Below are positions 55,802 to 64,000 of a stretch of 64,000 nucleotides of DNA, piece by piece. Positions within the stretch are counted from its first letter, which is position 1, and every line of letters starts with the position of its first letter. The notes beneath the pieces are model-generated. The model did not search any database. It was not told the DNA's origin and worked only from the letters and a program-made list of their open reading frames with translations. Source of the DNA: Amycolatopsis arida (GTDB lineage Bacteria; Actinomycetota; Actinomycetes; Mycobacteriales; Pseudonocardiaceae); NCBI RefSeq assembly GCF_900115565.1, contig NZ_FOWW01000001.1:439731-503730 (forward strand). Reading direction: 5' to 3'. A program made the position numbers and the translations under genes.

Positions 55802-56269
55802 CCGCGCGGGGCGCTCCGGTTCCGGCGGTGGTTGCGGTGGTGGTTGCGGTGGTGGTTGCGGTGGTCGTGGCCGGTTCGCGCGCCACCGTTCGACCACCTG
55901 CTCGACGTCCACCGGTCCCACGGCGACCCGGGGGCCGCTCGGCGCCCGCAGCCACTCGAGGATCCGCTCGTTGAGCTCCCGCGCGGCGGCCCGCACCTGG
56001 TCCTCGGAGCGCAACCGCGCGACGGTGGCCGGCAGCCGCTCGATCTCCTTGCGCAGCCGCAGCGGGGTGGGCAGCAACCCCTCGGCCGGCAGGCCCTCCC
56101 TGCGCAGGTAGTTCCGCAGCCACCACTGCTCCTCGGGGGGCCGGCCCGCGCCGGGCAGCGGCTTGCCGGCCCCGGGCAGGTCGTCCAGCTCGCCGCGCTC
56201 GGCCGCCGCGCGGATCTGCCGCTCGACCCACGACTCGAACTCCACACCCGGTGGTTTGCGCTCGGTCAT
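55754..56269 (-). CDS. DUF1992 (DnaJ-homologue subfamily C member 28-like) protein
   Basis: 171 residues from the second Met (ATG at 56267-56269). The conserved block is VERQIRAAAERGELDDLPGA, GKPLPGAGRP and LRRE. It has no J domain despite the family name. The C-terminus is a Pro-Gln-Pro-Pro run encoded by tandem repeats, ending in a basic SRRSWWRRLLPRR. Function unknown. It overlaps the diguanylate cyclase end and is divergent from the SGNH hydrolase. Confidence 0.82.
   Translation of the reverse strand: MTERKPPGVEFESWVERQIRAAAERGELDDLPGAGKPLPGAGRPPEEQWWLRNYLRREGLPAEGLLPTPLRLRKEIERLPATVARLRSEDQVRAAARELNERILEWLRAPSGPRVAVGPVDVEQVVERWRANRPRPPQPPPQPPPQPPPEPERPARSASRRSWWRRLLPRR
55827..55862. repeat. 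Three exact 12-bp tandem copies in DUF1992 gene
   Basis: GGTGGTTGCGGT at 55827-55838, 55839-55850 and 55851-55862 encodes the minus-strand Pro-Gln-Pro-Pro units. Copy-number change keeps the frame. Confidence 0.9.
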
Positions 56270-56287
56270 CGCCAGACCCCCACGGCT

Positions 56288-56325
56288 CGACATCGTCGTG
56301 ATACGAGCGTATCACGACGATGTCG
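56288..56325. promoter_or_regulatory. Perfect 18-bp palindrome, likely operator
   Basis: Arms at 56288-56305 and 56308-56325 are exact reverse complements with only AG between them. The core TGATACG-AG-CGTATCA has the form of TetR-family sites. It lies between the DUF1992 start (minus) and the SGNH hydrolase start (plus), so it could control both. A cruciform or terminator role is less likely between divergent genes. Confidence 0.7.
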
Positions 56326-56398
56326 TCGGACGAAGAGTTGCCGGACGCAGCCGCCGACGAGACACGAACTGTCGGAGCCCGCCGCTACCTTTCCTTCC

Positions 56399-57685
56399 AT
56401 GACCCCGAATCCCGTTCCCCGCCGCCGTACCACCCGGCTGGCGAGAGTGATCACCGCCGTACTGGGGCTGCTCGGCCTCGTCGCGGCGACCGTGCCGACC
56501 GCGCCGCCCGCCACCGCGCACCCGCTGCCCTGGAGCGGCTCCTGGGTGGCGGCCGTCCAGGAACCGAGCGTCCCGCCGTGGGGCACGCCCAACTGGTCCG
56601 TCGAGGGCTTCACGGACCAGTCCGTCCGCCAGGTCGTGCGCACCAGCACCGGTGGGGTGGCGCCGCGCATCCGGTTGGCCAACACGTACGGCGACACACC
56701 ACTCCGGCTCACCGGCGCCAGCGTCGGCAAGGCCGGCGACGGCGCGGCCGTTCACCCCGGCACGCTGCGCCCGGTGACGTTCCGCGGCTCGCTCTCGGCC
56801 ACCGTGCCGGCCGGCGCCGAGCTGACCAGCGATCCCGTTCCACTCCCGGTCGCGCCGCTGGAGCGGCTGTCGATCACGCTCTACTTCGCGACCCCGACCG
56901 GCCCGGCGACCTTCCACGAGCGGGCCACCGCCACCAGCTACCGCGCCCGCGGTGACCACCGGTTCGACCGGAGTGCCGCCGCGTTCACCGAGACCAGCGA
57001 GTCGTGGTACTTCCTCAGCGGCGTGGAGGTCGTGGCCCCCGGTGGCCGCGACGCCGTGGCGACGTTCGGTGACTCGATCACGGACGGGGTGGGCTCGACC
57101 GTCGACGCCGACAACCGCTACCCCGACGAGTTGGCCGAGCGGCTCGTCGCCGCGCGTCGGCCACTGGCCGTGCTCAACGCCGGGATCAGTGGGAACCGGG
57201 TGCTCAACGACTCGACGTGTTTCGGTGAGGACGCGCTGAGCCGGTTCCACCGCGACGTGCTCGACGAGCCACGGGTCCGGACGGTGATCGTCCTCGAGGG
57301 CATCAACGACATCCTGTTCAGCGAGTTCGGTACCGAGCCCTGCATGCTGCCGAATCCCGAGGTCAGCGCGCGCGAGCTGATCGAGGGCCATCGGGCGCTG
57401 ATCCGCGACGCGAAGGCCCGCGGGGTGAAGGTCGTCGGAGCCACGCTGCTGCCGGTGCAGGGCGAGTTCGTCGACAGCCCACGCGTGGAGGCGGTCCGGG
57501 ACGAGTTCAACACGTGGCTGCGCACCAGCGGCGAGTACGACGCGGTGGTCGACCTCGACCGGGTGATGGCCGATCCCACCGACCCGGATCGGATGAACCC
57601 CGCCTACGACTCCGGTGACGGGATCCACCCGAACGACGCCGGCATGCGCGCCATGGCCGAAGCCATCGACCTCGACACGCTGTGA
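56399..57685 (+). CDS. Secreted SGNH/GDSL hydrolase
   Basis: 428 residues. Signal peptide: RRRTTRLARVITAVLGLLGL, ending near ATAHP (about residue 40). A beta-rich N-terminal domain of about 170 residues is followed by the SGNH domain: block I VATFGDSITDG (catalytic Ser), block II AGISGNRVL, block III LEGINDI and block V DGIHPND (Asp, His). Probably an exported esterase or carbohydrate acetyl-esterase; substrate unknown. A strong palindrome lies 74 bases upstream. Confidence 0.9.
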   Translation: MTPNPVPRRRTTRLARVITAVLGLLGLVAATVPTAPPATAHPLPWSGSWVAAVQEPSVPPWGTPNWSVEGFTDQSVRQVVRTSTGGVAPRIRLANTYGDTPLRLTGASVGKAGDGAAVHPGTLRPVTFRGSLSATVPAGAELTSDPVPLPVAPLERLSITLYFATPTGPATFHERATATSYRARGDHRFDRSAAAFTETSESWYFLSGVEVVAPGGRDAVATFGDSITDGVGSTVDADNRYPDELAERLVAARRPLAVLNAGISGNRVLNDSTCFGEDALSRFHRDVLDEPRVRTVIVLEGINDILFSEFGTEPCMLPNPEVSARELIEGHRALIRDAKARGVKVVGATLLPVQGEFVDSPRVEAVRDEFNTWLRTSGEYDAVVDLDRVMADPTDPDRMNPAYDSGDGIHPNDAGMRAMAEAIDLDTL

Positions 57686-57881
57686 TCCGGGAGGTGCCCC
57701 GTCGAGTCGGCGGGCACCTCCCCGCAGGGTCGCACCACACGTCACCAGGGGTCGAGGTACCGAGAGAGGGCCGACATCGGGTTGTCCAGTTTGTCCACGG
57801 TGGACGGCTTGGGCCGGGGAGGGACTCACCCAGGCGCCACGGTCACCCGGCCGGACTCCCGGTGTGCTGCCGGACCAGTCG

Positions 57882-58538
57882 TCACTCCGGTTCGCGCAGG
57901 ACGCCGGCGACGACCGTGGCCACCACGGCGCGGACGGCGCCGGCCTCCGGTGGCGTGCCCTTCCGGTCGGCGAAGAGCAGGTGCCCGGCCCCGATCAGCG
58001 TGGGAGCGAGTGTGTCGACGTCGGCGTCCGCCGCGACGCGGCCCAGGTCCCGCTCCGCGCGAAGGTAGTCGGCGATCATGGCCGCGGCGTCCGTCAGCAC
58101 CGGGACGCCGGCCGGCCAGGTCTCGCGCAGCCGGGCACGCAGCTCGTCCCGGAAGGTGACGAGGGCGACCATCGCCACGGCGACCGAGGAGAACAGTGCC
58201 GTCAGCGCGCCGGCGACGTTGTCGACGACCGTGCCGGCGCCCGCGGCCTCGCGCAGGGCGGCCGCCTGGGCGTCGACCCGGTCGACGCGGTCGAGCACGA
58301 GCTCGACGAGGAAGGCGTCGAAGTCGTCGAAGTGCCGGTGCAGGACTCCCTTGGCGCAGCCCGCCTCCGTGGTGACCGCCCGGCTGGTGAGCGCGCTCGG
58401 CCCGTCCTGGAGCAGGACACGCTCGGCGGCGTCGAAGAGCTGCCGCCGCGCCTCGCGGAGGGCCACCCCTGTCGGCACCGCGCGTTGCTCCTTCCGCTCC
58501 GCCGGTCCGCGACCGGACTCGCCTCGTTGAGTGGGCAC
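57882..58538 (-). CDS. TetR-family regulator
   Basis: 218 residues from the GTG at 58536-58538. HTH region: REARRQLFDAAERVLLQDGP, SRAVTTEAGCAKGVLHRHFD. The C-terminal ligand domain has a SBP-like TetR_C fold not assigned further. It is divergent from a methyltransferase gene, and each start codon lies in a 16-base palindrome, so it probably represses itself and its neighbour. Confidence 0.9.
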   Translation of the reverse strand: MPTQRGESGRGPAERKEQRAVPTGVALREARRQLFDAAERVLLQDGPSALTSRAVTTEAGCAKGVLHRHFDDFDAFLVELVLDRVDRVDAQAAALREAAGAGTVVDNVAGALTALFSSVAVAMVALVTFRDELRARLRETWPAGVPVLTDAAAMIADYLRAERDLGRVAADADVDTLAPTLIGAGHLLFADRKGTPPEAGAVRAVVATVVAGVLREPE

Positions 58539-58572
58539 GTGCCCACGAAGGGTAGAGTGGGCGCATGCCCAC
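58531..58572. promoter_or_regulatory. Two palindromic operators on the tetR and methyltransferase starts
   Basis: GTGGGCACGTGCCCAC (58531-58546, perfect) covers the TetR GTG, and GTGGGCGCATGCCCAC (58557-58572) covers the methyltransferase ATG at 58565. Their centres are 26 bases apart. This is the pattern expected for a TetR autorepressor. Confidence 0.75.
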
Positions 58573-59410
58573 TTTACCGTCGGAGCGCCCGCCCGAGAAC
58601 GAGCCCCACCGGCACCGGCAGATGGCGGAGTCGTTCGGCGTGGACCCCGAGCGCTACGACCGGACTCGCCCTCGCTATCCCGATGCCATGGTGCGGCGGA
58701 TCGTCACCGCGAGCCCCGACCCCGACGTCCTCGACGTCGGCTGCGGCACCGGTATCGCCGCCCGGCAGTTCCAAGCCGCCGGCTGCCGGGTGCTGGGCGT
58801 CGAGCCCGACGCGCGGATGGCCGAGTTCGCCCGCCACACCGGGGTCGAGGTGGAGGTGGCGACGTTCGAGGCCTGGGAGCCCGCCGGCCGGGACTTCGCC
58901 GCGGTCGTCGCCGGGCAGACCTGGCACTGGGTGGACCCTGCCGCCGGGACGGCCAAGGCGGCCAGCGTGCTGCGGCCCGGCGGCCGGCTGGCCGTGTTCT
59001 GGAACGTGGACCAACCACCGCCCGACCTGGCGGACGCCCTCGCCGCGGCCTACCAGCGGGTGCTGCCCGACTCTCCGGTCGACCCGCGGGCACCGGCGAA
59101 GGACCCCCTGGGCGGGTACCAGGTGATGTTCGCCGGGGCCGCCGACGCGATCCGGGAGTCGGGCGGGTTCGGCGAGCCGGAGCGGTGGCGGTTCGACTGG
59201 GAGCGGACCTGCACCCGGGACGAGTGGCTGGATCAACTGCCCACGTCCGGCGTCCTCACCCGGCTCCCCCCGGACGTGTTGGCCGCGCTGCTGGAGCCCG
59301 TCGGGGCCGCCGTCGACGCCATGGGCGGCCGCTTCACGATGCGTTGCACCACGGTGGCGGTCACCGCGGCACGCAATCGACGTCACCTGGCCCCACGTCG
59401 TCGTCAGTAG
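58565..59410 (+). CDS. Class I SAM-dependent methyltransferase
   Basis: 281 residues. SAM motif I is VLDVGCGTGIAARQFQAAGC, with VLGVEPDARMAEFA next, then VVAGQTWHWVDPAAGTAKAA and LRPGGRLAVFWN, as in the UbiE/trans-aconitate-like group. The substrate is unknown. It shares an operator region with the divergent TetR gene, so its product may deal with the TetR ligand, for instance methylating a toxic small molecule; this is inference. Confidence 0.87.
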   Translation: MPTLPSERPPENEPHRHRQMAESFGVDPERYDRTRPRYPDAMVRRIVTASPDPDVLDVGCGTGIAARQFQAAGCRVLGVEPDARMAEFARHTGVEVEVATFEAWEPAGRDFAAVVAGQTWHWVDPAAGTAKAASVLRPGGRLAVFWNVDQPPPDLADALAAAYQRVLPDSPVDPRAPAKDPLGGYQVMFAGAADAIRESGGFGEPERWRFDWERTCTRDEWLDQLPTSGVLTRLPPDVLAALLEPVGAAVDAMGGRFTMRCTTVAVTAARNRRHLAPRRRQ

Positions 59411-59496
59411 ACAGAGACCCGGCAGGCGCGTGGCCCAGGGTCGCCTTCGGTACCGCGGGTGTACCCACGGCCACCTCGGGCTCGCGGGTGACCCAC

Positions 59497-59910
59497 CTAC
59501 CGCTGGTGCCTGGTGATGCCGGCGATCGCGCGGACCACGGCCATGCACCGGTCCTCGACGTAGTCCAGGCCGGCCTCCTCGGCGATGCGGCGTGCCTCGG
59601 CGGACACGATGCCCTGCTGCAGCCACAACGCCCTAGCCCCGATGCGCACGGCCTGCCTGGCGATCTCCGGCGCCTCCGCGGCGGGCCGGAACACCTCGAC
59701 GACGTCCACCGGCCCCGGAACGTCCACCAGCGACCGGTACGCCTTCTCCCCCAGCACCGACTCCGCGCTCGGGTGCACGGGCACCACCCGGAAGCCGGCA
59801 GCCTGCAGCGCCGCCGGCACGGAGTGCGCCGCCTTCTCCGGGTGCTGGCTCAGCCCCACCACGGCGATCGTCGTCGCCTCGCGCAACACCCGTTCCGCCA
59901 CGTCGGTCAT
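59497..59910 (-). CDS. CoA-binding domain protein
   Basis: 137 residues from the ATG at 59908-59910. A Rossmann-type CoA-binding domain with TTIAVVGLSQHPEKAAHSVP, FRVVPVHPSAESVLGEKAYR, PVDVVEVFRPAAEAPEIARQ and ALWLQQGIVS, as in the YccU family. No catalytic domain is fused. Function unknown; members bind CoA or nucleotides. It lies 101 bases downstream of the TPP enzyme on the same strand. Confidence 0.88.
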   Translation of the reverse strand: MTDVAERVLREATTIAVVGLSQHPEKAAHSVPAALQAAGFRVVPVHPSAESVLGEKAYRSLVDVPGPVDVVEVFRPAAEAPEIARQAVRIGARALWLQQGIVSAEARRIAEEAGLDYVEDRCMAVVRAIAGITRHQR

Positions 59911-60011
59911 CCGACTCCACCTCCCGTTCCCGGCGCCACCGTCCACAGCGCCCTCACCGGGGTCAGCGCCGGCACCGCCCTCCGCATTCCCGAACGGACC
60001 CGGACGGCCAG

Positions 60012-61664
60012 CTAGGAGGCGACCTCGCGCCGGTACCAGCGGGGCGAGGTGTTCAACGGCGGCCGCAGCGCCGCCTCCACCACCAGCACCGTCGGCTCGT
60101 CGGCCCGGCTGAACTCCCGCAGCAGCCGCCGGAACGCCCTGCCGAACCCCTCCACCCGGTCGGCGTACACCCCGAACGACCGGGCCAGCGCGACGAAGTT
60201 CGGCGTCGTCAGGTCCACCCCCCGGTGCGGCAACCCCGCCTGGCTCTGGTCGAACCGCAGCATCCCGTACCCGCCGTCGTCCACGACCACCACGGTCACC
60301 GGCAGGTTCTCCTGCGCGGCCGTGGCCAACTCGCCACAGCAGTAGAGGAAGCCGCCGTCCCCGCTGACACACACCGCGCGCCCCACGCGGGACGCCGCGA
60401 CCCCGAGTGCCGCCGGGAACCCGAACCCGAGCGTGCCCCACCCCATCGGGTACGCCAGCCGCCGCGGCCCGGGCACCCGGTGGAATCCGCCGATCCAGTA
60501 CCCGGCCACGCACATGTCCGACACCAGCACCGCGCCGTCCGGCAGGGTCTCCTGCAACGCGGCCAGGAACTCCGCCGCCTGCGGCTCCTCCTGCCGCACC
60601 CGCCGCCGCACCCGCGCCTCGATCCGGTCCAGCCGCTCGGTCAGCCGCGGCAGCCCTGGTCGCTGCGGCATCCCGTCGACCAGGTCGGCCACCACCCCCT
60701 TGGCGTCGCCGACCAGGGTGACGTCCGGCCGGTAGTTCTTCGCCGCGTCGGCGGCGTCGATGTTCACCGCGATCAGCGTCGGCGGCCGCGGCATCCGCCA
60801 GTTCTGCGTCATCAGCCCGTCGAAGTCGGTCCCGACGGCGAGCACCACGTCGGCCTCGTCCCACAGCTCCCCCACCTCCGGCGCGTGCACCGGGTTCGGC
60901 GCGAGGCACGGATGGTCGGGAGGGACGAGCCCGCGGGCGGAGAAGGTGGTGACGATCGGCGCGGCCAACCGCTCGGCCAGTGCGCCCACCACCGGCCCCG
61001 CCCCCGCGCGTAGCGCCCCTCCCCCGGCCCAGATCAGCGGCCGCGCCGCCCCGGTCAACGTGGTGCGGGCGCGGTCGAACGCGGTGACGTCGAGCGCCGG
61101 GATCCGCTCGGTGCCCTCCTGCTCGGGCAGCCGGGCCGCCCGCTGCACCAGGAAGTCCGTGGGGATGCCGAGGTACACCGGCCCGCTCTGCGGCGCCGTC
61201 GACACCCGCGCGGCGCGCAGCACCGCGGGGGCGATCTCGCCGGCCGACTCGACGGTGAGCGCCGCCTTGGTGACCGGCGCGAACAGCGCGCGCTGGTCGC
61301 TGGACTCGTGCAGCACCCCGCGCACCATCCCGGGCCGGCGCAGGGTGGACGCGATGTCGGTGGCGATGACCAGCACCGGGCTGGCCGACGCCATGGCCTC
61401 GCCCACCGCGCCCAGCGTGTTGGCGGCCCCCGGCCCGGTGGTGACGATCGCCACGCCGAGCTTGCCGGTGGCCCTGGCGTAACCGTCGGCCGCGTAGCCG
61501 GCGGCCTGCTCGTGCCGGACGCCGATCAGCCGGATGCCGGTGGAGTCGATCGCGTCCCAGATCGGCAGGTTGTGCACGCCGGGGAGGCCGAACGCCACCT
61601 CCACGCCGAGCTCGACCAGTGCGTCGACGAGATGCTGCGCTCCGCTGTCCGGCACGTCCGCCAC
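60012..61664 (-). CDS. Thiamine-diphosphate-dependent enzyme (acetolactate-synthase-like)
   Basis: 550 residues from the GTG at 61662-61664. Three domains: N-terminal TPP-PYR with the activating glutamate Glu52 in VRHEQAAGYAADGYARATGK, a central domain, and C-terminal TPP-PP with the metal motif SGDGGFLYCCGELATAAQEN. It is related to IlvB and benzoylformate decarboxylase. As no small regulatory subunit lies next to it, it is probably not the biosynthetic AHAS; the exact substrate is open. The CoA-binding gene follows on the same strand. Confidence 0.88.
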   Translation of the reverse strand: MADVPDSGAQHLVDALVELGVEVAFGLPGVHNLPIWDAIDSTGIRLIGVRHEQAAGYAADGYARATGKLGVAIVTTGPGAANTLGAVGEAMASASPVLVIATDIASTLRRPGMVRGVLHESSDQRALFAPVTKAALTVESAGEIAPAVLRAARVSTAPQSGPVYLGIPTDFLVQRAARLPEQEGTERIPALDVTAFDRARTTLTGAARPLIWAGGGALRAGAGPVVGALAERLAAPIVTTFSARGLVPPDHPCLAPNPVHAPEVGELWDEADVVLAVGTDFDGLMTQNWRMPRPPTLIAVNIDAADAAKNYRPDVTLVGDAKGVVADLVDGMPQRPGLPRLTERLDRIEARVRRRVRQEEPQAAEFLAALQETLPDGAVLVSDMCVAGYWIGGFHRVPGPRRLAYPMGWGTLGFGFPAALGVAASRVGRAVCVSGDGGFLYCCGELATAAQENLPVTVVVVDDGGYGMLRFDQSQAGLPHRGVDLTTPNFVALARSFGVYADRVEGFGRAFRRLLREFSRADEPTVLVVEAALRPPLNTSPRWYRREVAS

Positions 61665-61824
61665 GATACGAAGGGTCCCACCCCCCGCCAAGGGGACCCT
61701 CGGCCGATGCGGTGCGGCCGGTGCCCGCCACGCCCCGCGAACCGCTCGAAGGGTCACCTCGTCGTGGTCAGGGTGATCTCGCACCGGCCAGCCGCATAGA
61801 GTCCACTATGGATGGAACGGACAC

Positions 61825-62826
61825 TCACCACTGGGGCGGCAGCACCTCCGCCGGTGGTGGCGGCCCCGGCGGCGCGCCGTCGCCGAACGGCCGGCCGCCC
61901 AGCTCCTCCCGGCCGTGCGGGGTGGCCCACTCCGCCAGGACCGGCCCGTTCGGCACGATCCCGGTCGGGTTGACGTTGCCGTGCACCACGTAGTAGTGCC
62001 GCTTGATGTGGTCGAAGTCGACCGTGTCGCCAAAGCCGGGTGTCTGGAAGAGGTCGCGGGCGTAGGCCCACAGCACGGGTAGCTCGGCGAGCTTGTGCCG
62101 ATTGCACTTGAAGTGCCCGTGGTAGACCGGGTCGAACCGGACCAGCGTGGTGAACAGCCGGATGTCGGCCTCGGTGATGGTGTCGCCCACCAGGTAGCGC
62201 CGGTCGGCCAGCCGCTCGGACAGCTCGTCGAGGCAGGTGAACAGCCGCCGGTACGCGTCGTCGTAGGCGGACTGCGTGGTGGCGAACCCGGCCTCGTACA
62301 CGGCGGCGTTCACGTCGGCGTAGACCCGGGCGTTCACCGCGTCGATCTCGTCCCGCAGTGGCTCGGGGTAGAGGTCCGGTGCGCCGGGCCGCTGGTGGGC
62401 CGTCCACTCGGTCTCGAGGTCCAGGGTGATCCGCGGGACGTCGTTGGTCACCACCTTGCCGCTGGGCACGTCGACGATCGCCGGCACGCTGATCCCGCCG
62501 TCGTAGGTCGGGTCGGCCTTCGCGTAGGCCTCGGCGAGGTAGCGGATGCCCAGCACCGGGTCGACGTCACCGGGGTCGAGGGTGAACCGCCAACTCTTCT
62601 CGTCCTGGATCGGGTCGGCCACCGCGACCGGCAACGCGGCCTCCAGCCCGAGCAGCCGGCGCACCACCAGCGCCCGGCTGGCCCACGGACAGGCGCGGCT
62701 GACCACCAGCCGGTAGCGGCCCGGCTCCACCGGCCACCCGTCGGCACCGTCGGCGGTGATCCGGTCGGTGAAGTGGAACGGCGAGCGGACGAACTTCCCG
62801 GTCTCCGGATCGGTTCCCTGCACCAT
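61825..62826 (-). CDS. Xi-class glutathione-transferase-like hydroquinone reductase
   Basis: 333 residues. The catalytic cysteine is Cys46 in VVSRACPWASRALVVRRLLG, and the C-terminal domain has YLVGDTITEADIRLFTTLVR and FKCNRHKLAELP. Xi-class enzymes reduce S-conjugated hydroquinones with a thiol. Actinobacteria make mycothiol rather than glutathione, so a mycothiol-dependent version is likely; that is family knowledge plus inference. Single gene, divergent from the WS/DGAT gene. Confidence 0.9.
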   Translation of the reverse strand: MVQGTDPETGKFVRSPFHFTDRITADGADGWPVEPGRYRLVVSRACPWASRALVVRRLLGLEAALPVAVADPIQDEKSWRFTLDPGDVDPVLGIRYLAEAYAKADPTYDGGISVPAIVDVPSGKVVTNDVPRITLDLETEWTAHQRPGAPDLYPEPLRDEIDAVNARVYADVNAAVYEAGFATTQSAYDDAYRRLFTCLDELSERLADRRYLVGDTITEADIRLFTTLVRFDPVYHGHFKCNRHKLAELPVLWAYARDLFQTPGFGDTVDFDHIKRHYYVVHGNVNPTGIVPNGPVLAEWATPHGREELGGRPFGDGAPPGPPPPAEVLPPQW

Positions 62827-62922
62827 GTTCCCCAGCGTAGATCTTCCGGCGGGTGGTGGCAGTGTGCGTAGACTCGGCCACCCCTCGTGGGCCGTGCCGT
62901 CGGGCGAAAGGGAGTGGTCGCG

Positions 62923-64000
62923 GTGGCGTTCATGCCGGTGACGGACTCGATGTTCCTGCTCGTGGAGACCCGCGAACACCCGATGCACGTCGGTGGGCTG
63001 CAGCTGTTCGAGAAACCGGAGGGGGCCGGCCCGGAGTACCTCGGCGAGTTGCGCCGCGACCTGCTGGCCAACACCGAGGTGCGCGGCCTGTTCCGCCGCC
63101 GGCCGGCCCGGCCGGTGAGCACGCTCGGCTACCTCGGCTGGACCGAGGACACCGAGCTGGACCTCGACTACCACTTCCGGCACTCCGCGCTGCCGCAGCC
63201 GGGCCGGGTGCGCGAGTTGCTGGAGCTCACCTCGCGCTGGCACGGCACATTGCTGGACCGGCACCGACCGCTGTGGGAGATCCATCTGGTGGAGGGGCTG
63301 CGCGACGGCCGGTTCGCGATGTACAACAAGGTGCACCACGCGTTGCTGGACGGCGTGGCCGCGCTGCGGCACCTCCAGTCGATCCTGTCCGATGATCCCG
63401 CGGTGCGGGACTGCCCGCCGCCGTGGGGGTCGCGGCAGCCGGAGCCGGCGCGGCCCGCGCACCGACCGCGGTCGCTGCTGGCCGGGGCCCGCGGCACGCT
63501 CGGCCAGTTCACCGGGTTGGCGCCAGCGGCGATGAAGGTGGCCGGCGAGGCGTTCCGCGAGCACCGGCTGACCCTGCCCATGCAGGCCCCTCGGACGATG
63601 TTCAACGTGCCGATCGGTGGCGCGCGCCGGTTCGCCGCGCAGTCGTGGCCACTGGCCAGGGTGCGGACGGTCGCCGCCGCGGCCGGGGTGTCCCGCAACG
63701 ACGTCGTGCTCGCGATGTGCGCCGGCGCGCTGCGGGACTACCTGATCGAGCAGCGGGCACTGCCGGACGCGCCGCTCGTCGCGATGGTGCCGGTGTCGTT
63801 GCGGCCGCGGCGGGAGGACGGCGCCGCCAGCGGCAACGCGATCGGCGCGCTGCTGTGCAACCTGGCCACGCACAAGCCGGACCCGGCGGCCCGGCTGGCC
63901 ACCATCTCCGAGTCCATGCGGGACGGCAAGCGGCTGTTCAGCGAGCTCACCCCGCTGCAGACGCTGCTGCTGTCCGGGCTCAACGTCGCCGCGCTGGGCG
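62923..64000 (+). CDS. WS/DGAT-type wax ester synthase/acyl-CoA:diacylglycerol acyltransferase (cut by window edge)
   Basis: At least 359 residues from the GTG at 62923 (AAAGGGAG upstream); an ATG at 62932 is also possible. The active-site motif HHALLDG is at residues 138-144, after PVTDSMFLLVETREHPMHVG at the start and RPLWEIHLVEGL before the motif. This family makes wax esters or triacylglycerol storage lipid from acyl-CoA. The 3' end lies outside the window, and the family usually runs to about 450-470 residues. Confidence 0.9.
   Translation, partial: MAFMPVTDSMFLLVETREHPMHVGGLQLFEKPEGAGPEYLGELRRDLLANTEVRGLFRRRPARPVSTLGYLGWTEDTELDLDYHFRHSALPQPGRVRELLELTSRWHGTLLDRHRPLWEIHLVEGLRDGRFAMYNKVHHALLDGVAALRHLQSILSDDPAVRDCPPPWGSRQPEPARPAHRPRSLLAGARGTLGQFTGLAPAAMKVAGEAFREHRLTLPMQAPRTMFNVPIGGARRFAAQSWPLARVRTVAAAAGVSRNDVVLAMCAGALRDYLIEQRALPDAPLVAMVPVSLRPRREDGAASGNAIGALLCNLATHKPDPAARLATISESMRDGKRLFSELTPLQTLLLSGLNVAALG

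Overview
The window is very GC-rich, uses GTG and TTG starts freely, packs genes into ATGA/GTGA overlaps, and carries the actinobacterial gene order argS-lysA-hom-thrC-thrB-rho-rpmE-prfA-prmC-sua5-wecA-atpIBEFHA. Together with a long arginine/glycine-rich Rho, a DUF3105/DUF305 pair, a mycothiol-type (Xi class) transferase and a WS/DGAT acyltransferase, this points to a high-GC Actinomycetota, probably Pseudonocardiales (Amycolatopsis-like). The family placement is inference.

Region 1 (1-24.3 kb) is conserved core, mostly on the minus strand: the F1F0 ATP synthase (atpA cut by the window edge), a prenyl-phosphate sugar-1-phosphate transferase, tRNA threonylcarbamoylation, release factor and its methylase, L31, Rho, threonine and lysine biosynthesis, ArgRS, then two secreted or membrane DUF proteins, a zinc-type CDF exporter and an FAD oxidoreductase. 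A hydrolase and a secreted cell-wall hydrolase are inserted in the usual order.

Region 2 (24.2-37.5 kb) looks like a genomic island. It starts at tRNA-Arg(CCG), followed by a dead tyrosine-recombinase gene, and a second, similar integrase tail lies at 37.4-37.5 kb. Inside are an overlapping lpxA-lpxD-lpxC operon with a divergent GT4 glycosyltransferase. This is the first half of the lipid A (Raetz) pathway, not expected in a Gram-positive actinobacterium, and the known later-step enzymes are absent from the window. The island also holds a DHFR-like reductase with an AraC regulator, an IS3 remnant, a GGDEF protein, a broken FAD oxidase, an XRE-NB-ARC-TPR regulator and an imine-reductase/MerR pair.

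Region 3 (37.5-49 kb) mixes gene debris (HelD, TetR, ABC permease, histidine kinase, methyltransferase fragments) with intact small regulators and enzymes: ArsR with a frameshifted SRPBCC gene, a VOC protein, a trypsin-like protease, a large LuxR regulator, SDR/epimerase proteins and a PF04672 methyltransferase.

Region 4 (49-64 kb) holds a PucR-type regulator with an MFS transporter (frameshifted) and a 3-hydroxybutyrate-dehydrogenase-like SDR, two tandem 7-codon leader ORFs, a membrane diguanylate cyclase, an SGNH hydrolase behind a perfect 18-bp palindrome, a TetR/methyltransferase pair with two palindromic operators on their start codons, a TPP enzyme, a Xi-class transferase and the start of a WS/DGAT gene. 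No rRNA, CRISPR array or intact insertion sequence was seen.
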